DNA of 64,000 nucleotides from positions 310,001 to 374,000 of the forward strand of contig NZ_CP024160.1 in assembly GCF_002736145.1 (NCBI RefSeq). Direction: 5' to 3'. Numbering within the stretch: the first letter of the stretch is position 1; each line of letters opens with the position of its first letter. The notes beneath the pieces were generated by a model that saw nothing but the letters and a program-made list of their open reading frames with translations, did not search any database and was not told the DNA's origin. Both the position numbers and the translations under genes were made by a program. Shown here piece by piece: positions 8,031 to 16,571 of this stretch. The DNA comes from Collinsella aerofaciens. Its GTDB lineage: Bacteria > Actinomycetota > Coriobacteriia > Coriobacteriales > Coriobacteriaceae.

Positions 8031-10433
8031 CTATTTCGTCTTGCCGGTAATGAGCGTCTTAAGACCCAGGCCGATCAGGCCCAGGCCCATGCGCACACGA
8101 CCGGGGCGATGGCGCTCGATGGCCTTGGTCTTGCCGGCGGGCTTATCGCGACGGGCGCTCGTCTCGGGTGCGGGCTTGGTGATCTGCGGCTCGGGCTGAG
8201 GTACAGGTGCGGGCTCGGGCTCAATGACGGTCGCCTGGACCTTTTGGACCTTGGGTGCTACCGGCTGCGGCTCGGGCTCGGGGGCGGGTTTCGCCTCAAT
8301 GACGGGCTCGGGCGCGGCCTCGGCGTTGCGATAGGCACGCTCCAGCAGGGCTTCCTGCGAGTTGAAGGGTTTCTCACCCCCTGTACGCTCCACGGGGACC
8401 CAGGTGCCGTCGCTCGTGAGGCTGCGGGCCTTCACGTTGTCGCGCAGCTGCATGCCCATGTACTCGTGTACCAGGGCGCGGCAGGTGGGGTCGAGCACGG
8501 GGAAGGCGATCTCCACGCGGTGCTCGGTGTTGCGTGTCATCATGTCTGCCGAGCTCAGGTAAATCATGTCCGAGTCCACGCCAAAAGCGTAAACACGGGC
8601 GTGCTCCAAAAAGCGTCCGACGATGGAGCGGACATGCACGTTCTCGGTCTTGCCCGGAACACCGGGCTTGAGGCACGAGATGCCGCGGATGATCATGTCC
8701 ACGCGGACTCCAGCGCACGATGCCTCGGCGATCTTGTCGATGACCTCGCGGTCGGTGAGCGAGTTGAGCTTAAAGAACACGCGGGCGGGCTCGCCAGCGA
8801 GAGCGCGCTGAATCTCTCGATCCAGACCGCGCATGATGAGCGGCTTGAGGCCTACGGGCGCCACGCCCAGGAAGCGGTAATCGCCGCGCAGATTGCCCAG
8901 CGACAGGTTGCGGAAGAACAGGTTGGCGTCCTCGCCGATGCCGGGGTGGGCGGTCATGAGCATAAAGTCGCTGTAGAGTTTGGCCGTCTTCTCGTTAAAG
9001 TTGCCGGTGCCCAGCAGCGTCAGGCGCGTTAGCGCCATGCCCTCGCGATAGGTGAGCTGGCAGATCTTGGAGTGGCACTTAAAGCCCTCGGAGCCGTAGA
9101 TGACGGTGCAGCCGGCCTCTTCCAGGCGCTCGGCCCACTCGATGTTGTTCTGCTCGTCAAAGCGCGCGCGGAGCTCCATGAGCACCGTGACCTCTTTGCC
9201 GTTCTCGGCGGCATCGATCAGCGACTCGCACAGACGGCTCTGCTTGGCCACGCGGTAGAGCGTGATGCGCAGTGAGATGCACTCGGGGTCGTAGGCGGCC
9301 TCGTGCACCAGATCCAGGAAGGGGTTCATGGCCTCATAAGGATAAAAGAGCAGCTTGTCGTGCTGAAGTACCTGCTCGCGGATGGAGCGGGTCATATCGA
9401 TGGTGGGGTTGGGCTGCGGCTTAAACGGCGTAAAGAGCAGCTCGTTGCGCAGGTGCTCGGGAATCTTACCCTCAATGCCGAAGACGTAGCCCAGGTCGAG
9501 CGGGATATCGCAGGTAAAGACAGAGCGGCGCGAAAGCTCGAGCGCCTTGCGGATGGTCTTGAGCGTCGCCTTCTCGAGCGACCCCGAGACCGCGAGCACT
9601 ACCGGCTGCAGACGCAGGCGCTTCTTGAGGATGCGCTTCATGTGCTGGCGGTAGTCCTCTTCCTCCTCGACGCCCTCGCCGTCCGGATCGATGTCGGCGT
9701 TGCGGGTGACGCGGATGAGCGCGCGGTCGAGCGGCTTATAGGAGCCAAAGCAGCTGTCCAGGCAGGCGAGGATGACGTCCTCGAGCAGAATGTAGGAGTA
9801 GGTGCCGGTGGGCGAGGGGATCTCGACCACGCGGTTCATCGAGGCGGGGATCTCGATAAGGCCCAGCAGGCTCTCCTCGTCGGTGACGCCGTCCAGGCCA
9901 CAAGCCAGATAGAGTGCACCGTTGCGCAGGTTGGGGAAGGGATGGCGCGGGTCAATGACCAACGGCGAGATGACCGGCGACACGTAGGCCTGGAAGTAGC
10001 GGGTTACAAAGGTGCGCTCCTCGGGCGTAAGCGAATCGATGCGGGCGCGGTGAACGCCCAGGGTGTCGAGCTTGCCCTCGATGCTCTTAAAGATGGACTC
10101 CCATCGGGTAAGGAGCCCGGGCATTTCGGCCATGACAGCATCGACCTGTTCGGAGGCGGTCATATTGCTCTTGTTGTCGACAGGCTGTTTTTTGAGCTCT
10201 GCCAGATCGGACAGGCCGCCCACGCGCACCATGAGAAACTCGTCGAGGTTAGACTCGAAAATCGACACGAACTTTAGACGCTCGAACAGCGGAACGGTCT
10301 CGTCGAAGGCTTCGTCAAGCACACGGTTGTCAAAGCGCAGCCAGCTGAGCTCTCGGTTCTGCGTGTACGAGAAGTCGCGCGGCGGTTTGCGCAGCTTTGC
10401 GGCGGCTTGCTTTTTTTCGATTTTGCTCGGCAT
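8031..10433 (-). CDS. ppk1: Polyphosphate kinase 1
   Basis: An 800-residue enzyme that makes inorganic polyphosphate from ATP. The N-terminal domain (FSYTQNRELSWLRFDNRV), the catalytic phospholipase D-like halves with the active-site His in KCHSKICQL, and GTGNFNEKTAKLYSDF and LEHARVYAF are present. The core is of normal length, but a tail of about 90 residues is added, rich in Pro and Glu (PAPEPEPQPVAPK) and ending basic then Gly/Leu-rich (MGLGLIGLGLKTLI). That tail is not part of the family core. The start is uncertain: ATG 10433 or the ATG two codons upstream. Confidence 0.93.
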   Translation of the reverse strand: MPSKIEKKQAAAKLRKPPRDFSYTQNRELSWLRFDNRVLDEAFDETVPLFERLKFVSIFESNLDEFLMVRVGGLSDLAELKKQPVDNKSNMTASEQVDAVMAEMPGLLTRWESIFKSIEGKLDTLGVHRARIDSLTPEERTFVTRYFQAYVSPVISPLVIDPRHPFPNLRNGALYLACGLDGVTDEESLLGLIEIPASMNRVVEIPSPTGTYSYILLEDVILACLDSCFGSYKPLDRALIRVTRNADIDPDGEGVEEEEDYRQHMKRILKKRLRLQPVVLAVSGSLEKATLKTIRKALELSRRSVFTCDIPLDLGYVFGIEGKIPEHLRNELLFTPFKPQPNPTIDMTRSIREQVLQHDKLLFYPYEAMNPFLDLVHEAAYDPECISLRITLYRVAKQSRLCESLIDAAENGKEVTVLMELRARFDEQNNIEWAERLEEAGCTVIYGSEGFKCHSKICQLTYREGMALTRLTLLGTGNFNEKTAKLYSDFMLMTAHPGIGEDANLFFRNLSLGNLRGDYRFLGVAPVGLKPLIMRGLDREIQRALAGEPARVFFKLNSLTDREVIDKIAEASCAGVRVDMIIRGISCLKPGVPGKTENVHVRSIVGRFLEHARVYAFGVDSDMIYLSSADMMTRNTEHRVEIAFPVLDPTCRALVHEYMGMQLRDNVKARSLTSDGTWVPVERTGGEKPFNSQEALLERAYRNAEAAPEPVIEAKPAPEPEPQPVAPKVQKVQATVIEPEPAPVPQPEPQITKPAPETSARRDKPAGKTKAIERHRPGRVRMGLGLIGLGLKTLITGKTK

Positions 10434-10628
10434 ATGCATCTGTCCGTTCAGTCCCCGCAGGGGACGGTTGCCTGACACTATTCACTATTGTCTCAATTTA
10501 GTCGACCTATGGCACGGACGTATCGCGTGAACGGTATCTTTACCTACTTCTTACGCTGACAAGCCATAGAGCTGACGCCCGTCGCGTTGTGAAAAACGGT
10601 CTATATCCTCACTCAACTGGTGAGTATG

Positions 10629-10646
10629 TGTGAATAAGAATGATAG
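10629..10646 (+). promoter_or_regulatory. Possible ARG box upstream of arcA1
   Basis: TGTGAATAAGAATGATAG resembles the ArgR/AhrC operator core TGAATAAAAATKCA with a few mismatches. It lies in the 558-base gene-free stretch 10434-10991 between divergent ppk1 and arcA1. A similar site occurs before arcA2 at 13742. The rest of the gap is AT-rich and shows no gene. Confidence 0.4.
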
Positions 10647-10843
10647 GCAGCTGAATATCATCGAATACAGACAGAAACACGAACAAGCGTCATTTATATA
10701 CATAAAACAGTTATAGATATGCAATTCTTAAGCGAAAGATTGGAGTTGTAATTGCGAATGATTTTTGAGAAAAAAGAGCGTTTACCTTAGAAAAGTTACT
10801 TTAGAACGCCGAAGTACATCATGGGGGAATCACATGTGATATA

Positions 10844-10909
10844 CCGTTCATCGCACTTTGTTGACCGTTCGGGGGCGAGGTGGAATTGCGGGTGGTTTTT
10901 GGATATAAC
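10844..10909 (+). promoter_or_regulatory. arcA1 promoter with two 21-bp-spaced CCGTTC boxes
   Basis: CCGTTC occurs at 10844-10849 and 10865-10870, exactly two helical turns apart. GGGGGCGAGGTGGAA follows, then a -10-like TATAAC at 10904-10909, 34 bases after the second box. arcA2 has the same arrangement with the same spacings although the DNA between boxes differs, so this is probably an activator-dependent promoter. No good -35 hexamer is present. Confidence 0.7.
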
Positions 10910-10991
10910 TAGAGCTGTCAGCAAGCAGCGTCCCATATGGAGGGGCGCTGATACATTCGGCCAGTAAGGCCCGAAAGAAAGGTAGGAGGCC

Positions 10992-12233
10992 ATGACGAAA
11001 GGTCTGCACGTGCCTTCCGAGATCGGCAAGCTCAGGAAGGTCTGCCTGCACCGTCCCGGCGACGAGCTCCTCAACCTGCCGCCCGACGAGCTCGAGCGAC
11101 TCCTGTTCGACGACGTCCCGTTCCTGGAGGTCGCACAGCAGGAGCACGACACCTTCGCCCAGATCCTGAGGGACCAGGGCGTGGAGGTCCTCTACCTCGA
11201 GAACCTCGTCGCGGAGGTGTTCGACCAGGTCCCCGGCGCCCGCGCCGAGTTCACCGACCAGTACATCGCCGAGGCCGGCATCCGCGGCCAGCACATGCCG
11301 CAGATCGTCCGCGAGAAGCTGGACTCCATCGAGGACAACCTCGAGTTCGTCAAGAAGACCATGGCCGGCATGACCAAGGCCGAGATCGACATGCCCCTCA
11401 CGGCGTCCACGACCCTCGACTCCCTGGTCAACTCCGAGTCCGAGTCCGACCTGATCATCGACCCGATGCCCAACCTCTACTTCACCCGCGACCCGTTCGC
11501 GGTCGTCGGCGAGGGCGTCAACCTCAACCGCATGTACTCGGTCACCCGCAACCGCGAGACCCTGTACGGCAAGTACGTCTTCAAGTACCACCCCGACTAC
11601 AAGGACGTCTCCCTGTACTTCCGCCGCGACTGCCAGTTCCACACCGAGGGCGGCGACGTGCTGAACATCAACGAGAAGACCCTCGCCGTCGGCATCTCCC
11701 AGCGCACCCAGGCCGCGGCCATCGACGTCATGGCCCAGAACATCTTCTGGAACTCCGACTCCAAGGTCGAGCGCATCCTGGCCTTCGACATCCCGGTCTC
11801 GCGCGCCTTCATGCACCTCGACACGGTCTTCACCCAGATCGACGTCGATAAGTTCACGATCCACCCCGCCATCATGGGCACCCTGCGCGTCTACGAGCTG
11901 ACCGCCGGCAAGAACCCGGGCGACGTGAACATCCGCCTGATCGAGGACACCCTCGAGCACGTCCTGGAGGACGCCACCGGCGTCGACCAGGTCAAGCTGA
12001 TCCCCTGCGGCGGCGGCGACCCGATCGCGGCCTCCCGCGAGCAGTGGAACGACGGCTCCAACACCCTGTGCGTCGAGCCCGGCAAGATCTGCGTCTACGC
12101 CCGCAACACCGTCACCAACGACGTGCTGTACAAGGAGGGCCTGGACCTTCTCGTCGTGCCCTCCGCCGAGCTCTCCCGCGGCCGCGGCGGCCCGCGCTGC
12201 ATGAGCATGCCCTTCTGGCGCGAGGACCTCTAA
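10992..12233 (+). CDS. arcA: Arginine deiminase, copy 1
   Basis: A 413-residue enzyme that hydrolyses arginine to citrulline and ammonia, the first step of the ATP-yielding arginine deiminase pathway. Guanidino-modifying fold motifs are intact: NLYFTRDPFA, FHTEGGD, FMHLDTVFT and the catalytic Cys403 in GGPRCMSMP. AGGAGG six bases before the ATG is a strong ribosome site. Codons end almost only in C or G, suggesting high expression. Its whole coding sequence recurs at 14082-15323 with no difference that I could find. It has its own terminator, so it is probably a single-gene unit. Confidence 0.97.
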   Translation: MTKGLHVPSEIGKLRKVCLHRPGDELLNLPPDELERLLFDDVPFLEVAQQEHDTFAQILRDQGVEVLYLENLVAEVFDQVPGARAEFTDQYIAEAGIRGQHMPQIVREKLDSIEDNLEFVKKTMAGMTKAEIDMPLTASTTLDSLVNSESESDLIIDPMPNLYFTRDPFAVVGEGVNLNRMYSVTRNRETLYGKYVFKYHPDYKDVSLYFRRDCQFHTEGGDVLNINEKTLAVGISQRTQAAAIDVMAQNIFWNSDSKVERILAFDIPVSRAFMHLDTVFTQIDVDKFTIHPAIMGTLRVYELTAGKNPGDVNIRLIEDTLEHVLEDATGVDQVKLIPCGGGDPIAASREQWNDGSNTLCVEPGKICVYARNTVTNDVLYKEGLDLLVVPSAELSRGRGGPRCMSMPFWREDL

Positions 12234-12293
12234 GGTCTTCAAGGACCCGTACAGGTCATAATACATACATCTAGCTGCCATTAGATGTCTCTC

Positions 12294-12330
12294 ATTGGGG
12301 CGGTGCGGGTTTTCGCACCGCCCCAATCTT
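12294..12330 (+). terminator. Rho-independent terminator of arcA1
   Basis: Arms ATTGGGGCGGTGCG and CGCACCGCCCCAAT enclose GGTTTT and are followed by CTTGT. It stands 60 bases after the stop. Confidence 0.75.
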
Positions 12331-12382
12331 GTATGAGGAACGTTAACACGATTGGATGACTGCTTTTGTAAGGAGCTTGGCC

Positions 12383-13507
12383 ATGGACATCAAGACGATT
12401 GGCGTTGAGGAATGGCTCAACGTTTGGGAGAAGAGCGCCACGTGGGACATCGCCCAGTCGACGATCTCGTCGCTCACCATGGGCGAGCTACGTGCGCTTG
12501 ACGAGCAGGACGGTGCCACGTTCTACGAGCGCCTGGACCGCGAGAAGATGAACTACGGCTGGATCGAGGGTTCGCCGGAGTTTAAGGCCGAGGTCGCCAA
12601 ACTCTATCGTCGTGAGGTCAATCCCGACCATATCCTGCAGACCAACGGCTGCACGGGCGCTAACCTCAACGCCATCATGGCTGTTGTCGAGCCCGGCGAC
12701 CATGTTATCGCCGAGTGGCCCACCTACGCGCCGCTCTACGAGATCCCGCGCACGCTGGGCGCCGAGGTCGAGTATTGGGAGCTTCGCGAGGAACTCGGCT
12801 GGAAGCCCGATATCGAGCAGCTCAAGCGCCTGGTGCGCCCCAACACCAAGCTCATCTGCATCAACAACGCATCGAACCCCATCGGTACGGTGCTCGATGC
12901 CGATATGCTCGGCCAGATTGCCGAGATCGCCCGTTCGGTGGGCGCCTACGTGTTGTGCGATGAGGTGTATCTGCCGCTCGAAAACACTGACTCCTTTATG
13001 TCGATGGTCGACGTGTACGAAAAGGTCATCGTCACCAACTCGGTGTCCAAGACCTATTCGACGCCTGCGGCCCGCGTGGGCTGGGTCGTGGCCGACGAAG
13101 AGGTGTCCAACAGCATCCGCACGTATCGCGACTACACCATGATCTGCGGCGGCGTGTTCAACGACGCCCTGGCGACCTACGTGCTCGAGCACAAGGACAA
13201 GATTCTCGAGCGCAACCGCAAGATCGTGTTTGGCAACCGCGATATCGCGCAGGCTTGGATCGATACGCAGCATCGCGTGTCCTGGACGGCCCCGCAGGGC
13301 GTGTCCACCTCGTTTATCCAGCTGGATATTCCCGAGGACGACGAGGAGTTCTGCAAGCGCCTGTTGGCTGAGAGGGGAGTGCTGCTGGTTCCCGGCAGCC
13401 GCTTTGAGCTCCCCTGCGGCGCACGCCTGGGCTACTGCGCGAGCGAGGACGTTCTTCGCGAGGGCCTGAGGCTTTTGGGCGAGGCGCTGGCGGAGTTCGA
13501 TCGCTAG
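12383..13507 (+). CDS. PLP-dependent aminotransferase, class I/II
   Basis: A 374-residue fold-type I aminotransferase. Visible are NGCTGANLNAIMA for phosphate binding, INNASNPIGT, CDEVYLPL with the pyridine-contacting Asp and Tyr, and NSVSKTYSTPAARVGW with the PLP-binding Lys. AAGGAG at 12370-12375 sets ATG 12383; a longer in-frame start lacks support. It lies between the two arcA copies and is flanked by terminators on both sides. The location suggests a role in arginine, citrulline or ornithine metabolism, and arcA-linked capreomycidine-synthase-like aminotransferases exist, but the substrate is unproven. Confidence 0.88.
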   Translation: MDIKTIGVEEWLNVWEKSATWDIAQSTISSLTMGELRALDEQDGATFYERLDREKMNYGWIEGSPEFKAEVAKLYRREVNPDHILQTNGCTGANLNAIMAVVEPGDHVIAEWPTYAPLYEIPRTLGAEVEYWELREELGWKPDIEQLKRLVRPNTKLICINNASNPIGTVLDADMLGQIAEIARSVGAYVLCDEVYLPLENTDSFMSMVDVYEKVIVTNSVSKTYSTPAARVGWVVADEEVSNSIRTYRDYTMICGGVFNDALATYVLEHKDKILERNRKIVFGNRDIAQAWIDTQHRVSWTAPQGVSTSFIQLDIPEDDEEFCKRLLAERGVLLVPGSRFELPCGARLGYCASEDVLREGLRLLGEALAEFDR

Positions 13508-13556
13508 GATTCCGATGATCTTCGAGGGCCTTATCCAAATAGGACGAAGATAATCG

Positions 13557-13597
13557 AAAACGAACCCGTTTCCCTAGGGGAAGCGGGTTCGTTTTTC
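13557..13597 (+). terminator. Rho-independent terminator of the aminotransferase gene
   Basis: Arms AACGAACCCGTTTCCC and GGAAGCGGGTTCGTT with a TAGG loop, then TTTTCT. It ends the transcript from 12383 and opens the 574-base gene-free stretch 13508-14081. Confidence 0.85.
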
Positions 13598-13676
13598 TAT
13601 ACCGAGAAGTCAAGTTGTTACAAATGGGGCCGTAAAGCGATCCGGTATCCGCTGGGCCTTATACTGAGCTTCCGGT

Positions 13677-13703
13677 GAACGGTATCAAGCGTCTGGTAAA
13701 CGG
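13677..13703 (-). promoter_or_regulatory. Inverted pair of the CCGTTC-type boxes
   Basis: GAACGG at 13677-13682 and AAACGG at 13698-13703 are reverse-complement forms of the arcA promoter box and are again exactly 21 bases apart. The second lies in a palindrome with TGGTAAAC and GTTTACCA arms (13695-13718). They are about 250 bases upstream of the arcA2 promoter and may be a distal operator. Confidence 0.45.
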
Positions 13704-13741
13704 TAATTTGTTTACCAGAAATGAATAGGACAAACTTTTTT

Positions 13742-13759
13742 CTGAATAAAAATGAAAAT
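13742..13759 (+). promoter_or_regulatory. Possible ARG box upstream of arcA2
   Basis: CTGAATAAAAATGAAAAT carries TGAATAAAAATG, close to the Bacillus AhrC operator consensus CATGAATAAAAATKCAAK. It is the counterpart of the site at 10629 before arcA1. The surrounding AT-rich DNA holds no gene. Confidence 0.45.
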
Positions 13760-13933
13760 GGTTGAGACGCGGCATGAATCGCTAATTCTATTCATAGCTT
13801 TATTAGAAATATGCAATTTGAGGGTGGTTTAATAAAGTTAAGTTCCATTTGCTATTTAGATTGAAAACGCGTTTTAGCACGTAAATACACTTTATTAAAT
13901 CAAAGTGTGCCATGCGTGAAGTATATGTGTATG

Positions 13934-13999
13934 CCGTTCACCCCTCATATAAAACCGTTCGCGGGCGAGGTGGAAGTATGGACTGATTTTGGATATAAA
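13934..13999 (+). promoter_or_regulatory. arcA2 promoter with two 21-bp-spaced CCGTTC boxes
   Basis: CCGTTC at 13934-13939 and 13955-13960, then CGGGCGAGGTGGAA, then TATAAA at 13994-13999, 34 bases after the second box. Spacing is identical to arcA1, while the bases between boxes are unrelated. This supports functional boxes rather than simple recent duplication of the region. Confidence 0.7.
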
Positions 14000-14081
14000 T
14001 ATGTCGTCAGCAATAACGCCTCACACGGAGGGGCGCTAACGAATCGGCCCTGACAGGGGCCCGAAAGAAAGGTAGGAGGCC

Positions 14082-15323
14082 ATGACGAAAGGTCTGCACG
14101 TGCCTTCCGAGATCGGCAAGCTCAGGAAGGTCTGCCTGCACCGTCCCGGCGACGAGCTCCTCAACCTGCCGCCCGACGAGCTCGAGCGACTCCTGTTCGA
14201 CGACGTCCCGTTCCTGGAGGTCGCACAGCAGGAGCACGACACCTTCGCCCAGATCCTGAGGGACCAGGGCGTGGAGGTCCTCTACCTCGAGAACCTCGTC
14301 GCGGAGGTGTTCGACCAGGTCCCCGGCGCCCGCGCCGAGTTCACCGACCAGTACATCGCCGAGGCCGGCATCCGCGGCCAGCACATGCCGCAGATCGTCC
14401 GCGAGAAGCTGGACTCCATCGAGGACAACCTCGAGTTCGTCAAGAAGACCATGGCCGGCATGACCAAGGCCGAGATCGACATGCCCCTCACGGCGTCCAC
14501 GACCCTCGACTCCCTGGTCAACTCCGAGTCCGAGTCCGACCTGATCATCGACCCGATGCCCAACCTCTACTTCACCCGCGACCCGTTCGCGGTCGTCGGC
14601 GAGGGCGTCAACCTCAACCGCATGTACTCGGTCACCCGCAACCGCGAGACCCTGTACGGCAAGTACGTCTTCAAGTACCACCCCGACTACAAGGACGTCT
14701 CCCTGTACTTCCGCCGCGACTGCCAGTTCCACACCGAGGGCGGCGACGTGCTGAACATCAACGAGAAGACCCTCGCCGTCGGCATCTCCCAGCGCACCCA
14801 GGCCGCGGCCATCGACGTCATGGCCCAGAACATCTTCTGGAACTCCGACTCCAAGGTCGAGCGCATCCTGGCCTTCGACATCCCGGTCTCGCGCGCCTTC
14901 ATGCACCTCGACACGGTCTTCACCCAGATCGACGTCGATAAGTTCACGATCCACCCCGCCATCATGGGCACCCTGCGCGTCTACGAGCTGACCGCCGGCA
15001 AGAACCCGGGCGACGTGAACATCCGCCTGATCGAGGACACCCTCGAGCACGTCCTGGAGGACGCCACCGGCGTCGACCAGGTCAAGCTGATCCCCTGCGG
15101 CGGCGGCGACCCGATCGCGGCCTCCCGCGAGCAGTGGAACGACGGCTCCAACACCCTGTGCGTCGAGCCCGGCAAGATCTGCGTCTACGCCCGCAACACC
15201 GTCACCAACGACGTGCTGTACAAGGAGGGCCTGGACCTTCTCGTCGTGCCCTCCGCCGAGCTCTCCCGCGGCCGCGGCGGCCCGCGCTGCATGAGCATGC
15301 CCTTCTGGCGCGAGGACCTCTAA
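14082..15323 (+). CDS. arcA: Arginine deiminase, copy 2
   Basis: This encodes the same 413-residue protein as 10992-12233. The identical block starts 24 bases before the ATG (14058, including GGCCCGAAAGAAAGG and the AGGAGG site) and ends one base after the stop (15324). Beyond those points the DNA diverges. Both active-site and fold motifs are intact, so both copies should work. This copy lies directly upstream of the ornithine carbamoyltransferase gene, the usual arcA-arcB order, but a hairpin separates them. Confidence 0.97.
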   Translation: MTKGLHVPSEIGKLRKVCLHRPGDELLNLPPDELERLLFDDVPFLEVAQQEHDTFAQILRDQGVEVLYLENLVAEVFDQVPGARAEFTDQYIAEAGIRGQHMPQIVREKLDSIEDNLEFVKKTMAGMTKAEIDMPLTASTTLDSLVNSESESDLIIDPMPNLYFTRDPFAVVGEGVNLNRMYSVTRNRETLYGKYVFKYHPDYKDVSLYFRRDCQFHTEGGDVLNINEKTLAVGISQRTQAAAIDVMAQNIFWNSDSKVERILAFDIPVSRAFMHLDTVFTQIDVDKFTIHPAIMGTLRVYELTAGKNPGDVNIRLIEDTLEHVLEDATGVDQVKLIPCGGGDPIAASREQWNDGSNTLCVEPGKICVYARNTVTNDVLYKEGLDLLVVPSAELSRGRGGPRCMSMPFWREDL

Positions 15324-15335
15324 GTCTTTCCGTTT

Positions 15336-15368
15336 CCGGTGCGGTCCCCCTACAACCGCACCGGTTTC
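15336..15368 (+). terminator. Hairpin between arcA2 and arcB
   Basis: Perfect 10-bp arms CCGGTGCGGT and ACCGCACCGG followed by TTTCGC. The short T-run suggests a partial terminator, or a stabiliser that lowers arcB expression relative to arcA. Confidence 0.6.
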
Positions 15369-15428
15369 GCCCGTCAAACGGGCACCGCTACTATTTACGT
15401 AATTCATTTTTTCGAAAGGATTTGAACC

Positions 15429-16424
15429 ATGGGTGTTAACCTCTCCGGCCGTAGCTTCCTCAAGCTCCTCGACCTCTCCACCGAGGAGATCGAGTACCTG
15501 CTCAAGCTCTCCAAGAACTTCAAGGACATGAAGCGCGCTGGCGTTCCGCACCGTTATCTCGAGGGCAAGAACATCGTTCTGCTCTTCCAGAAGACCTCCA
15601 CTCGTACCCGCTGCGCCTTCGAGGTCGGCGGCATGGATCTTGGCATGGGCGTCACCTACCTCGATCCCGGTTCGTCCCAGATGGGCAAGAAGGAGTCCAT
15701 CGAGGACACCGCCCGCGTTCTCGGCCGCATGTATGACGGCATCGAGTTCCGTGGCTTTGCCCAGGACGACGTCGAGGAGCTCGCTGCTAAGTCTGGCGTG
15801 CCCGTATGGAATGGCCTGACCACTGAGTGGCATCCCACTCAGATGCTCGCCGACATCCTGACCGTCCAGGAGAACTTCAATTACGACATCAAGGGCAAGA
15901 CCCTCGTCTTCATGGGCGACTGCAAGAACAACGTTGCTCGCTCCCTCATGGTCGTCTGCTCCAAGCTCGGCATGAACTTCGTGGCCTGCGGCCCCGAGGA
16001 GTGCATGCCCGCTGACGACGTCATCGAGGCCTGCAAGCCCATCGCCGAGGCCAACGGCTGCACCATCAAGCTGACCACCGACGTCAAGGACGGCGTCACC
16101 GGTGCCGACGTTATCTACACCGACGTGTGGGTCTCCATGGGCGAGCCTGACGAGGTCTGGGCCGAGCGCATCGCTCAGCTCACCCCGTATCGTGTTACCT
16201 CCGAGGTCATGGCTATGGCCAACCCGGGCGCCATCTTCCTGCACTGCCTGCCCAGCTTCCACGACACCAACACCACGATTGGCGCCGAGAAGTGCGAGCA
16301 GTTCGGCATCACCGAGCAGGAGGTCACTGACGAGGTCTTCGAGAGCCCCGCTTCCAAGGTCTTCGACGAGGCCGAGAACCGCATGCACACCATCAAGGCT
16401 GTCATGTACGCCACGCTCAAGTAA
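15429..16424 (+). CDS. arcB: Ornithine carbamoyltransferase (catabolic)
   Basis: A 331-residue cytoplasmic enzyme. In this setting it splits citrulline with phosphate into ornithine and carbamoyl phosphate. Carbamoyl-phosphate-binding [24 protein letters not shown] and the ornithine-binding HCLPSFHD are intact. AAGGA precedes the ATG. The catabolic role is inferred from its place between arcA and the transporter; the family cannot be split by eye into argF and arcB. Carbamate kinase, which would harvest the ATP, is not in the window. Confidence 0.95.
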   Translation: MGVNLSGRSFLKLLDLSTEEIEYLLKLSKNFKDMKRAGVPHRYLEGKNIVLLFQKTSTRTRCAFEVGGMDLGMGVTYLDPGSSQMGKKESIEDTARVLGRMYDGIEFRGFAQDDVEELAAKSGVPVWNGLTTEWHPTQMLADILTVQENFNYDIKGKTLVFMGDCKNNVARSLMVVCSKLGMNFVACGPEECMPADDVIEACKPIAEANGCTIKLTTDVKDGVTGADVIYTDVWVSMGEPDEVWAERIAQLTPYRVTSEVMAMANPGAIFLHCLPSFHDTNTTIGAEKCEQFGITEQEVTDEVFESPASKVFDEAENRMHTIKAVMYATLK

Positions 16425-16440
16425 GAGCGTCTAGCATCTC

Positions 16441-16478
16441 GCTCGGGGTGTATTGCTGCACACCCCGAGCGGTTTTAT
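16441..16478 (+). terminator. Rho-independent terminator of arcB
   Basis: Arms GCTCGGGGTG and CACCCCGAGC followed by GGTTTTATCT, 16 bases after the stop. Confidence 0.75.
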
Positions 16479-16571
16479 CTGGTAATAATCTCGCATCAAG
16501 CGGCAGGCACGGCACGGAAGAGCCGCTTCGGGCGAGATCAGTAAATGATTTATGAAGGGGGGATGAGAACT

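Noticed and set aside
10434-10990. A tRNA or small gene in the long gap upstream of arcA1
   Set aside because: No cloverleaf, TTCGA-type T-loop or frame with a ribosome site was found; the DNA is AT-rich control sequence.
14007-16388. A 793-codon open frame on the minus strand opposite arcA2 and arcB, and a 492-codon one opposite arcA1
   Set aside because: Both arise because the sense genes use almost only C- or G-ending codons, which removes stops from an antisense frame. The translations are low-complexity (Val/Leu/Gly/Asp) and lack ribosome sites, and the two mirror each other because arcA is duplicated.
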